Shown one piece after another: positions 38,175 through 50,256 of a stretch of DNA of 64,000 nt. The stretch comes from Sarcophilus harrisii. Lineage: Eukaryota > Chordata > Mammalia > Dasyuromorphia > Dasyuridae. The stretch covers positions 425,161,669 to 425,225,668 of the forward strand of contig NC_045429.1 of assembly GCF_902635505.1 (NCBI RefSeq). Reading direction: 5' to 3'. How positions within the stretch are numbered: the stretch's first letter is position 1; each line of letters opens with the position of its first letter. Made by a program: the position numbers and the translations under genes. The notes beneath the pieces were generated by a model, which was not told the DNA's origin, searched no databases, and saw nothing but the letters and a program-made list of their open reading frames with translations.

Positions 38175-38180
38175 AATAAA
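38175..38180 (+). terminator. BOLA1 poly(A) signal
   Basis: Canonical aataaa, 83 nt after the stop, giving a short 3' UTR. Confidence 0.8.
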
Positions 38181-38399
38181 AATGTGATTGTGTCTGACAG
38201 TGTCTTTATGATTGTGAAATTGAGCCGAGAAAGGACAGTGGGTCCCACAGCGCAGGCACACTAAGGGCAAAAGCCACATTGTATCCCTGTGGGGGGGAAG
38301 GGGAGGGGGGACGGAATTCTCTTGATACTACCAACTCCCTCTGCTCCGAGCAGTTGAGACCCTGATTGATTCATTTGAAGCCCTGCTCTATGCCTTGTA

Positions 38400-38560
38400 A
38401 CAAGGAATGATGGCTGACATTGATATAAAAATTAAATATTTTACATATTGATTTGGAACCTCATAATAATCCTACAAAGTAGTCATAACATATATTATAC
38501 CCATTTTACTGACAGAACAGGGTCACAGAAGTAAAATGACTGGGCACTAAGCGTAGAAAA
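38400..38560 (+). repeat. MIR-like fragment
   Basis: 'cctcataataatcctacaaa' and 'cattttactgacagaacagg' are MIR-family phrases; orientation is uncertain. Confidence 0.55.
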
Positions 38561-38565
38561 CCCTA

Positions 38566-40290
38566 TCAAATCAACAAACATTTATTAAGTGCCTCCTCTG
38601 TGCCCTGCACTGGCGACTAGGTGGCGCCAGTGCTTAGAGTCAAGAAGACCTAAATTCTAATCTTTGTGACCATGGGCAAGTCACTGAATCTGTCTTCAGT
38701 TTCCTTCACTGTAAAATAGAGGTAATAATAGCACCTCCCTCTTGTTGTGAGGATTCAGTGGGATGATGTTTGTAAAGCACTTAGCACAGTGCCTGGCACA
38801 CAGTAGGCATGATATAAATGCTAGTTATCACTTTGCTAAATGCTGGGTATACAAAGAAAGGACAAAAATAGTCCTTTCCCTCAGGGAGATCACAAGCTAA
38901 TGGGAGAGACAACGTGCAAATTACTATGTACAAATAAGATATAGGGAGGGAAAAGGAGATAATTTCAGAGGCAAGACACTAACATCAAGGGGAACAGAGA
39001 AAGACTTCTTAAAGAAAGGATTTTAGTTGAGATTTGAAGGAAGCCAGTAGGTGAGGAGAGGGAGCATTCCAGACATGGAGGACAGCTTGTAAAAATGCAA
39101 GGAGTCTAGATTTGGGTGGGTGTCCACTCCACTGGAGTGGAGGGACATAGGGTAGGAGACATCAGACTGGAAAGGTAGGAAGGGGCAAGTATATGAAGGA
39201 CTTTAAAAGTCAAACTGGAAATTTTATATTTAGTCCTGGATGCAACCAGGAGCCACTGAAATTTATTAAATAGGAAAGGGTCACGGTCAGAACCATATTG
39301 GAGGACCATCACTGTCCTGAATGTGGCACAGGAGAAATGAGGCAGGAAGATTAAAGACGAAATCTGCAGCAGGGCAGTCAGGAGGTGTAGAAGAAAATTA
39401 TTACAAAGGTAGAATCAACAAGACAATGATAGATTGCATGTGGGGTATGAAAATGCTGCCATCCTAAATATTTAGGAGAGTGATGGTGCTCTCAACAGTA
39501 ATAAAGTTAGGGAGAGGATTTGGAGGGAAAAGATAATGAACAAGCATCATGTTGAGTTGAAGATATCTGGAATATCAAGTTCAAGATATTCAATGGGTTA
39601 TTAGAGATTCAAGAATGGAGGTCAGAAGACAGATTAGGACTGAATAGAACTGAGAATAATATAAAGGGAACTGATGAAATCACCAAGGGAAATAGTATAG
39701 AGGGAATAGAAAAAAACAGCTCAAGGCAGAACCTTTCTGGACCACCTATGGTTAGCAGGTACAACCTTGAAGAAAGTCCAGCAAAGGAAGCCAAGAAACA
39801 TCAATTTAACCAATGGGAAAGAGATTCAGGAAAGAATGTTACAAAGACCTTTGAAGAAAATGTGATTGATAGTATCAAAAGCTGCAGAGATAAAATTGAA
39901 TATGTATTCATAAGAAGCTATTAGATTTGGCAATGAAGAGATCGTTGGTAACTTTAGAGAGAGCAATTGAATTTAAAAGGCATCTGAAGCCAGACTATAA
40001 GAATGTTAAGAAAGGAAGGTAAGTAAGTAAAGATATTGATTGTAGATGGCCTTCTCTAAGAGCTTAATTTTCACAAGGAGAAATATGGAGTGATAGAGGG
40101 GATGAGAAAATCATTTGATACAGGAAACATGGATAGGTTTGTAGAGAAGCAGCCAGTATGATGGGGAGAGCATAAGGATAAGTGAAAGAGGGAATGATAG
40201 CAGGTACAATTTTTCTGGAGAAGATAGGATAGAATGAAATAACTGTATGTAAAAGGGTTCCTTGCCTGTTTGGCAAGGAATAGGGCAAGG
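38566..40290 (-). repeat. Antisense L2/CR1-type LINE with reverse-transcriptase remnant
   Basis: The minus strand carries remnants of a CR1/L2 reverse transcriptase. A 68-codon open stretch at 39,106-39,312 reads KFQWLLVASRTKYKI then LTFKVLHILAPSYLSSL, the thumb region of these enzymes. Upstream coding follows in shifted frames to about 40,290. 38,566-38,604 is the 3' tail, cut by a SINE at 38,605-38,830. Confidence 0.8.
38605..38830 (+). repeat. THER1/MIR-type SINE nested in L2
   Basis: Starts 'gcgactaggtggcgccagtg', then 'catgggcaagtcactgaatc' and 'gcacagtgcctggcacacag'. L2 sequence continues on both sides. Confidence 0.75.
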
Positions 40291-41330
40291 TTGAAACCCA
40301 GATTTAATTTTCCAGAAATTGGAGAAGACAGGACATGGTATAAGGTATAGTGGAAAGAGGACTAGATTTGGAAGATTCAAATCTTGGAGCTTCGATTTAA
40401 CTGGCTGATGATCTTGAGCAAATGATGTGATAACTTAGGTTTCCAAGTCATTAAAATGACTAGGATGGTGGAAGGGGAGGGAAGGAAGGAGAGAAAAAGA
40501 GGTGGATTGTTACCTATGGGCCTTTCTATTTCTGAATTTTATAAGATCATTTGACAAGGTCATAATAAATATAACTAGGAAATAGTTTGGTTTAATGAAA
40601 AGAATGTAAGTCTAGGAGTTGAGAAACATTTCTTTTCAGTCCCTTTATCTGACAATAACCAGATTTATGACCTTATGTTACATTATCCTTCTGGATCCCA
40701 GTTTTCCCACCTGTCATATGGAGGCAATTGTAAAATTGTAAAGATGTAGTTCATTGTTAAATATCCATCTTGGAAGCTTTCTTTTCTTTATTCATACATT
40801 CATTGAGGACATTTTCATGTAGAGATAATGAATAAAGATTTTATATAATTGGCATAGAGATTGATAGTTATTAATAGCTTTAAAAAAAATAAAGTCTGAA
40901 AATTTTCCATATTTTTGGTTCTTCCCATCCTGTCATAAAATAAAGAATACAACAGTCTCCAAGGAATTATATATAAATCACAGAGGGCAATAGAGAGGCA
41001 CATGGTTATTGCAGTTGGGCTCCAACATATAACCAATGAGGAATTTCAAAGAATAGTAAGAAATGCCAAGAAAATCTATGATATGAAGAAAAGAGGAGCT
41101 GGCTTATGTGGTGAGGGTGAGATGGCACAGTAGAGAGCCAGAGTGTTCCATTAGTATCCTAGAGACATCAGGAAAATTGAGGAAAGTCTCCAGCATTTTG
41201 GGTAGTCCCCCATGGTGAACTTATGGGAGGAAGGGGACAAGAGTTCAGGAAGAAGAGACGTGGGTGGATTGAGGTCTCCATCATTGGAAGGAGCTTCCAA
41301 GTCAAAGGATATTTGAGTATTTTAGCATCA
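40290..41330. other. Intergenic, no gene seen
   Basis: AT-rich; diverged SINE-like pieces are possible near 40,340-40,480. No gene. Confidence 0.4.
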
Positions 41331-41745
41331 AGAAAGTATAAGATCCTTGAAGGACCCTGAAGGATCTTATGTTGTAGAGAGACAGCATGTACATATAAGA
41401 ACATATAAATAAATACAAGGAAATCCGGATGAGAGAGAAAGGCACTAATAACTGGGGGATGAGAAAAGGTCTTCCTTCATAAAAAAGTGACATTTAAGTT
41501 TGAGGGAAACAGGGATTATTCTAATCAATCCTTTGGTCAGTAAAAAGCCTATGTAAGAAGATGGGAGAGAGCATAAGACAGATAAAATATATGTAAAATA
41601 GATTGGAGACCAGGAGATCAGTTAGGAAATTATTGCAAGAATCCAGGAGAAAGGTAGACTTGCACTGAGGTTCTGACCAGTTAGAATACAAAGGCAAGAA
41701 TTTAAGAGATAGTAAAAAGAAAGGAAAAACAGGACTTTATACCTG
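41330..41745 (-). repeat. Antisense L2 fragment
   Basis: 'gatcagttaggaaattattg' and 'caagaatccaggagaaaggt' match reverse L2, as at 30,770. Confidence 0.55.
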
Positions 41746-41975
41746 AATGTTCTGAATGTTCTACCTGAAAGGTATTCTAAAGCTTCCAGCTGAATATGGA
41801 AGAATGTGGGGGACCATCCACTATCATAGAACAGTCCCAAGAATATGGGAAAATCCATTTTTAATTACACACACAAAAAGAGAGAGAGAAGACAAAGACA
41901 GGAGGACTAACAGATAGGGATTTGGATAGAAGAAATAAAGGAGCAGCACTTTCAGTTTTAAGGATTTTTTAAAAT

Positions 41976-43712
41976 TTTATTTTTCTCTTATTTTCATTTC
42001 ATTTTTTTCACATCGACTGGAAGGGAGGGGCATTCCCAGGAGGGTGGGAAGATGGACGGCCCCTCCTGGGGTGGAGGGGAAGGAGTTGCATCCAGCAGGG
42101 TGGAGTGACAGAGCTGTGGCTCATAACACATGGCACCAGAAGGGAAAGGGTGGTCTGAGCACAGACACACAGAGTTCAACGGTCACCACCTGATCAGTGT
42201 TACAAAATGAGGGGAGTGACCACAGGGTTGAGGGGGGAGGACCAGACGCAATATGGCAGGAGGGGGAATTTGGATTTAACTTTTTGTTTTTCATACTTTT
42301 CCTCTTTTTCCTGTTTTTTTATTTAATTTTTTTATTTTTATTTTTTTTTACATTTTACAAACAGCTAAAAACTACAATACATCACAACTACAGTGGGGGG
42401 CACCAGAGAAAGACCACTCACACAGGGTAAGGAGCAGCTACAGTTTAAATGGCAGGGGCCATTTCACGAGGGAAGAGATTATAAGGGGGAACCGAGGCTC
42501 CCGGACTGGGGGCTGGAACCTCACCAAAGCTCCCAGCCTGGCTAGAGGGATTCAGGGAAAGGGACCCTGTCTTCCCACTCCGGGATCCTTGTGCTTTTAG
42601 GGCCGTCTGCTGGTTTGACCAAGTGCCAGGTCTCTTCGGCTTCCCCATGACTCCGAGAATGAGGCCCCTTTGGAGACAGTGGGTGCCTGTGCTGTTCTCT
42701 CTGTGCTATAGTGGGTAGGACCCCTACCTGCAGGGGAACCTGTGCTTCTCTAGGGGGAGAGAGAGGGGACGCTGTGCTAAGATCGTGTTTAACCGGGAGT
42801 CGTCCCCTCAGTTTCGGTATCTGCCCACCCAGCCCAGGTTACACTTCCTAGGTGTGACATAGGAAGGACAAGCAGGGAACCGTTGGTGAGGCCCTGTTAA
42901 AATTACCCTTGGCTTAAATTTCAAGACGATACAGCAACATCCCCCTCCCCACGACATACACACAGTACACACACATACACACACTCACCTGCTGAGCTGC
43001 CTCAGAACTGAATATAAATAAATAAAAATAAGAAATCAAACTTTATAAAACTCGGGATTCAAACTGGCATCCCGAATCGGAGGAGAGGGAGGGGAAGGCC
43101 AGGGGACTAAGGATTATTGCTACCCCTCCCAGCATCCACAGGGAGGTAGAGGAGGGCATCCTGCGACCTTCCCATTCGGAATTTCTCTCTCCCCAAGATC
43201 CCATATCTCCTATCTTCAGACCCCTGGCCTTCAGCCTCTTGCCTCCTCCCACCCCTGAAGAACACACAGAAGAGCCAAGGGGGAAAGAGATACCTCAGCC
43301 CCAGCTCTGCCCCGGCACCCCTTCTCCTGGATCTTAGCTCCCGGAAAGAACTGAGGTTCATTCGGGTTGAATAAGGGCCTTCTCTATAAGCCCTGAAGTA
43401 GGGGTAGGAACCTTAACCATCACATCAGGAAAGAATCTTGTGTACATTAAGGATATTGGAGGTAGGAAATGGAGCTTCTCCAGATCCTTGGGGAGAATTC
43501 TCTCCTCTGTAGCCCCTGCTCCGTGAGGACCACACACACACTCGCACACACTCACACACGTGCAGGCACACGCACAAACACACACACAGCTAAAACATCG
43601 AACACGGGGGGAGAGAAGGGGAACGGGGGTTCTCGGGGCCAGATGGAGGTGGATGGCGATGAAGGAGCTGTTGGTCTCACAGTGTGCTGCCCCCGGATCC
43701 TCCGGCTCTCCC
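41976..43712 (-). other. SV2A: SV2A 3' untranslated region (probable)
   Basis: Single-copy sequence after the SV2A stop. A minus-strand aataaa at 41,976-41,981 is the last good poly(A) signal before L2 repeats resume, with AT-rich alternatives near 42,318-42,350. (CA)-rich patches at 42,955-42,985 and 43,530-43,590. The true end is uncertain. Confidence 0.55.
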
Positions 43713-46700
43713 TCACTGCAGCACCTGCCCCCGGGTCTCTGGAAGTTTCAGAGCAAGGGAACTGCCAAGGGCGAGGGCAGCTGAGGCAAAGAGGATGGGG
43801 GCGGCCTTCGTGACCCCCACAAAAGAGGTGAAGATGCTGATCCCCAGCACGGCTGCCAGCTTACACAGCGCATTCAGGAAGCCGAAGGCTGTGGTCCTGA
43901 GGAAGCAGGGAAACGGGGGTCAAAAGCAGACCAAACGGCCAAATGGGGCATAACAGAGAGGCTTAGTGAAATGTCCAAAGGCAAGGGGTGCAGAAAGAAC
44001 CCACGAATATAATGTGGGGGAGACAGAAGGGAGGGTAGAGGTTGCAAATGGGGGTGGGAAGTAGGAGGAGACCCAGGAGATTAAAGAGACTGAAGGAAAG
44101 AAGACGCCCTAATGACGCTGGCTGTGGGAATCCTGGGAGTAGCAGCAAGAAAATACTGGAAAGAACATGGAGTATTTACCTCCATCCATCTTGCCTCTTA
44201 GAAGAAATAGTGATTTTCCTCCATTCAGCTCCCCAGACCCCACAGTCTCTCCCCACCTCGAACCCTTTAGTTCCTCCACTCCCTCTGTACTCCCAGCTCC
44301 CAGGCTCACCTCTTGTCTGAAGGGTAGAGCTCCACGGTCAGCACATCCAGCGCGTTCCAAGACGCGATGCTGACCCCCCCGAAGAGGCAGAGGAGAGCGA
44401 TCATGGCAGACTCACTGTTCCCAAAGGACAGGAAGAAGCAGGAGATGCAGGACATCACACTGGAACCCGCTGGGGGGATACAGGGGAACAGGACATCAAG
44501 GTCGGGAGAATCACAGGTCCCAGCCCCAGCCACCATTTCCCACGCCTATTACAGCTCAGAATCAACTAGCCAACCATGTGGCCGGAACAGGGTATGATCC
44601 ACAACATCACAAACCGGGGGATTTTCCTCCTCCTTCTCCTGATTACTTCGACCTCCTGCCAGAGGCTTCGATCCCGGGCTCCCACCACCCCTTTGGCGTT
44701 CTTTCACGGGTACAGATTGCTCCGCACAGTACCTGCGCCTAACAAGTTAGCCCCGAATGTCTGATGCCCAGGAAGTGGCACCGAGCAGAAGCAGAACCAG
44801 TGGGGCCATTTATGCAATCGGCCCCCAAATGAGTCCGGGAAAGGAGCAGGAATCTCAAATAAAAATGTTCTGACTCATTCCGCTCGGGGTGAGGGGAGGA
44901 AGGGAAGCAGGCATCCAGAAGCGCTAGGACACCTCAAGGATGCTGCCGGGGGGTCATACAGAGACAAGCCTGCTGGGGAGGGGGGCAGAAGGGCGGTGGG
45001 GAGGTCGTTTCCTTCTTTGGCTAATTATTCCTGCTAACTAGAAGCTAAACTCCAAGAGGTGAAAGTACCGCCGGTGACGCACTAAATCCCAATGCCCTGG
45101 GGCAAAGCCCCGTGGTCCTGTCCTAATTACTCAGCTGTCAAAGCTATTTTCTTCCCACCTCTCCTCCCCAATTACCCAACATCCGAAGTCGGCCAATCTT
45201 GTCCATGAGCAGAGCCGACACGATGTTCCCAGGGAGCACAGCCAACGTTCCCAGAAAGCTGACAAAGTAAACCATGTAGGCGCCTTCCCCGGTCCCAGTC
45301 ACGTCCAGGGGGCAGCCCTCCTTGCTGTGCAAGAACGTGCTATTGATCAGCCGGCTGCCTACAAACTTGTACTCAAACAGGTCTGGAGGGCAGAAAAAAG
45401 AGCCCAAGGCTGAAGAGAAAGTGCTCTCTCTCTTTCCCTCTCCCTCTGTCTCTCTCTCTGTCTCTGTGTCTCTCTATGTGTGTCTCTGTGTCTCCTTCTT
45501 CTTTCCCTTCTTCCTTCTCTTCCTCTCTCACTCCCTTCCCCTTCCTCTCTCTCCCTATCTCTTTCTCTGTGTCTCTCTGTCTTTGTCTCTGTGTGTCTCT
45601 CTTCTTCTTTCCCTTCCTCCCTCTCTTTCTCTCTCACTCCCTTCCCCTTCCTCTCTCTCCCCTCTCTACTTCCTCCCTCACTCCTTTACTCTTTCTGTCT
45701 CTCTCCTTTCCTCTTTCTGTCTCTCTCCCTCCCTCTGTCTCTCTTTCTCTCCTTCCCTCCCCCCCCCCCCCCCCCCCCCCGGTCTGGCTTTCTCTGTGTG
45801 TGTGTGTCTTTGTCTCTGTTCCTGTCTCTCTGTCTCTGTTTTTCTTTCTCTCCCTCACTCTCTTCCTCTTTCTGTCTCTCTCTCCCTTTCCCTTCCCTTC
45901 CTCCCTCTCTCACTTTAGAAGGCAAAGTGAAAAGGATTAAAGGGAAGTAAGCAGTGTGCTGATGGTGAATCAGTGATCTGTAATGGCCAAAAGCTCCTTC
46001 CCCTCTCTCAACATCGCCCCCCTTGCTTTATCCCAAGCTAAAAGTACCTGTATTGTAGAATATCGTGTTGATAAATGTGCAGTTCCGGAAGAACGTGTTA
46101 GTGGACGTGACATCCTCGAAGTAACATTCCTCAAACAGCGAATCCTCAAAAGACACTGACTTCAGTCTCAGGCCAATAAACCTAGAAGGGCAAGGGACGG
46201 GACAACACAAGTCACAGCCTCAGTCTGTTTCCTTGCCCTTGACAGGAGGATACTAGAACCACCTGCAACACAAGACACTTGTGAGGTTCCAAAGCCACAT
46301 CTCAGAAATTGTTTTGCAAACCTTAGAAAATTATATTATATAATATTAAAAATACCAGTCATTGTTATTATGGGAGAGAGGAGAAAGATGAAAGTTTTTT
46401 CTCTGTCACCCTCATATTCAGCTACACCCACACACTCCTGCTTCCCCCCTACCCTTGTGACCGTGGAAGACAGGAACCAGAGGTGTCTACACTGGAGTCT
46501 TCTCTACACTTCCCAGAGCCTGAGCTCTGCCGCCTGTGTGGAGATTCACTGGGAGCACAGAGGAACTGAGAGGAGGCCCTGGCAGAGGGGATGGGAGAAG
46601 CTCTCACGTACTTGTCATTGAAGTACTGGCCCCCTCGGTGAATCTGGTTCTCCAGAGTGAAGTTGAAGGTCACGTGCTCCACCCGCTCCCCTGCGAAGAG

Positions 46701-48923
46701 CCTGGTTCGGGCAGCATAGTCAGCTGCCTGGAGGTGTCGGATCATGTCCGGGAACCAGACGGTTAAGCCGTAGTAGCTAAGGAACAGAGTTTGGGGATGA
46801 AGTGAAAAGTGAAGAGCCGCCCTTAACCCAAGAGTCAGAGGTAACTGAGGAAAGGCGTCAGCCCATGAATGGGGCAGAACACAGACTGGTCAGCGTGTCA
46901 GCGTCAGAACAACACCTCCCCCCACTCTCCATCCCTCTGCACTGGCACCCCCACCCCTAAAAGACCTGAATGAGCTCTAGTTCCTCCTCACTGTTCCTCT
47001 TACAATCCCTGGCTTCCTGCAAGACTCACATCAAATACAATTTTCTGCCAGAAGGCTTTCAACGTCTAGCCAGCAGCTGATGCCCTTTCCTCTCCCTCTC
47101 CTCTGAGATTTCCTTCCATCTATTCTGTACCTATCTTAGGATCAAGAATTTGTGGCTGGAAGGAAAATTAGAGGTCATTATGTCTGAGTCTCATTTTACA
47201 GATGAGGCACAGAGGTTAAATGACTTACTCAGAATCTCAAAACTTGTATATATCCGAAACAGAATTTGAATCTGGGTCTTTCTGACACAAATATGTCAAT
47301 TTATCTGCTGTACAGTATTGTCTTCCCCACTAAAATGTGAGCTCCTAAGCACTGTATCTGGCTTAAAGTACACACTTAATAAATGTTTGTTTCCCTTCTT
47401 ATGTCTTTCCTTCCTTCCTTCCTTCCTTCCTTCCTTCCTTCCTTCCTTCCTTCCTTCCTTCTTTCCTTCCTTCCTTCTTTCCTTCCCAATGTTTAGCACA
47501 GTTCCTGGCACACAGCAAGCATTTGTAAATGTTTGTTGACTTTCAGCTCTTCCTCTGCTGTCCCCTTTCCCCAATAAGACACAAATATCTATCCAACCCC
47601 AACAGCCCCTCACCTAAATGACATGGTGAACCACACACCCATCATCATCAGAGTGATGCGCCGATATTCAGGGCTGAAACAGGAAAGGAAGTTCCCCCAA
47701 ACCTAGAGGTGGAGGCAGATGGTCAAGGAGAGGAAGATGCACACCCTCCCCTCTACCCCATACAGTCACCTCTTCCCAGCCCTAATCTAGGAGTTCCCCA
47801 GACTCTATATCATTCTGTTCTCCTATCCAACCAGACACTTTTCTTCCCCTTCAAAACCTTCCTATTACCTGGCCCCCCAGGCTCATTGCCCGGACCCCCC
47901 AGCGCTGGTACCAGGTCCCTGTGTCTGACTGGATCTCAATCAATTCATCCTCCTGACGGATGGTCTTAATGTGGGTCACCTGGAGGAAAGAGACAGGTCC
48001 AGCTGTCACACAAGAGTCAAGGGGTCGGTTGCATGGGTTCCATTCCAGTGGAAGATCATGGGGCATGGAGGCAAGTTAGATATGGATAGAGACAGAGACA
48101 GTGACTGAGATAGCCAGAGAGAAATCTGACTCAGTGTGAGATAACTCCTGAGCACATGGAGAGGGTTGTGGGGAGGTTTGGGGAATAACCAGAAGTCTTG
48201 ACCTACATGAAGGAAGGAGAAGGTTATTCATTCAGGACATTTGTGATTTCTGAGTCTGCACAGCCCCAAAGGGGAAGGAATCATACCCAGGATGGGGAGG
48301 AAGTAACTTACTGAGAACACTCTCTCAGGATGCCCCTTCGCTCTCATGTTGGTGTCATGAACTTGCTTCAGGACCATCCAGGCTTCATCATGTTTCCCAT
48401 TCTGCAGCCACAGATACAGATGCAGGTTTAAACCTCCCAACCTCCTCAGATCACAGCTGCTTCTCTCACCCTCCCTCCCAACCATTGCCAGCCCTCACTC
48501 GCACCTAGATTAGTTTTCATCTGATTCCTCTTTTGAAATATAGACATTCATCTTCAGCCTAAAGGGCATGGGTTCAAATAATAGATGCTGCCAAGTACTT
48601 GCTGTGTGAATTGGGGCAAATCACATTTTGATTCTCTGATTCTCAAGTTTCTTCTTCTATAAAATGAGAAGATTGGACTAAAAAATATTTAAGGTCCCTT
48701 CTAGTTCTAAATTTATGGTCTATGGCATCTCAGAGACATACCACCACCTAACCCCACTACCATGCCTAACCCCTAATATACACACAAATCACACTTGAGT
48801 CTCCTGGGAATGGTGTTCAGAGGTCCAGAGCTTAAATAAAAGTACCTTAAATATTATCTTGTCCAATCCCATTATTTAACAGAGGAAGCATGTGGAACTC
48901 ACGAAATAACTTGATCAAGGTCT

Positions 48924-48958
<35 letters not shown>

Positions 48959-50220
48959 CTAGAACTCAGGCTTCCTGACTCCCATTCCATGGCTCCTTCC
49001 ACCGATGTGCTCTTGTCCAACTCAATAGGATCCAGATGGATACTAGAGTGGAAAGCAACAGAGGGACAACCCAAGGAGAGATTCTTAGTTGGTGACCTCA
49101 AAGCAAGATAAGGGAGAAATTTAGGAATAAGGAAAATGATGAAAGCTATTTAGTTGGATCAGGAGGTAAGGAGGGCATGGGATCAGAGATCTGAGATCTG
49201 GAACTGAAAAGTCATCACCTCTTCATTTTGATCACCACAGGATATTGGAGGACAATGGCCCCTGGCAGGTAGGGAATCCCCAATGTTCCCTTGTCTCAAG
49301 AGCCTTTGGGACTCTCTTTGTGACTATTCACCTGTTCTTAAAAGAGGAGGAGGAGGAGGAGTAGTCTCAAGAAAGTAGGACAGGAAAGAAAGGAAGGAAA
49401 CTAGCACACGCAGGCTGAGAAACTGATGTGGAGTTGATGTGAGTATAATCTCAGAGGAATAAAAACTGAGATTCTAAGAGAAGGAACAATATCCTGATGA
49501 GACAGAGGTCACAAAGAGCAGATAATAAGTGATCTGAACTGTTCGCTTCTAGTGCTGAGAATAGAATTGGGGATGTCCCACTTTTTTGGCTTTTGCTTCT
49601 ATTCATTTATTAGTTCTCTCAGAAAGAAGAGAAGTATTTATTAAGCACCTACTATGTACCAAATACTGTACTAATGCAAATTTTATCTTAGATGATCTTC
49701 ACAATAACCCTAAGAGGCAGGTGATATTATTACACCATTTTACAATTGGAGAAACTGAAGCAGAGTCCTGTTGAGTAGCTTGTTCAGGGTCACACAGCTA
49801 ATAAATGTCTAAAGCAAAAATTGAATTCAATTATTCCTGACTTCAAGCCCACAGATCTATTCAATCCAACTCCTTGGGTTTCTCTCTCAAGTGGAGAGGC
49901 TTTGTTATCAATCTTTATTTCTTAAATCTTGCTCTTCATTCACTATTGTTAGAAGAAAGAAAGAAAGAGAGGGAGGAAAGGAGGGAGAGGAAGGGAGAGA
50001 GGGAGGGAGGGGAAAAAGGAAGGAAGGAAGGAAGGAAGGAAGGAAGGAAGGAAGGAAGGAAGGAAGGAAGGAAGGAAGGAAAGAAGGAAGGAAGGAAGGA
50101 AGGAAGGAAAGAAGGAAGGAAGGAAGGAAGGAAGGAAAGAAGGAAGGAAGGAAGGAAGGAAGGAAGGAAGGAAGGAAGGAAGGAAGGAAGGAAGGAAGGA
50201 AGGAAGGAAGGAAGGAAGGA

Positions 50221-50256
<36 letters not shown>

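Noticed and set aside
38605-38830. Considered part of the L2 element
   Set aside because: It starts and ends with SINE landmarks and L2 sequence resumes on the far side, so it is a separate nested insertion.
42445-42648. 67-codon frame in the SV2A 3' UTR
   Set aside because: No family resemblance and no known second frame in SV2A mRNA; length is within chance for this composition.
45322-45950. Long Ser/Leu/Pro-rich frames in the SV2A intron
   Set aside because: They are translations of CT-rich low-complexity DNA.
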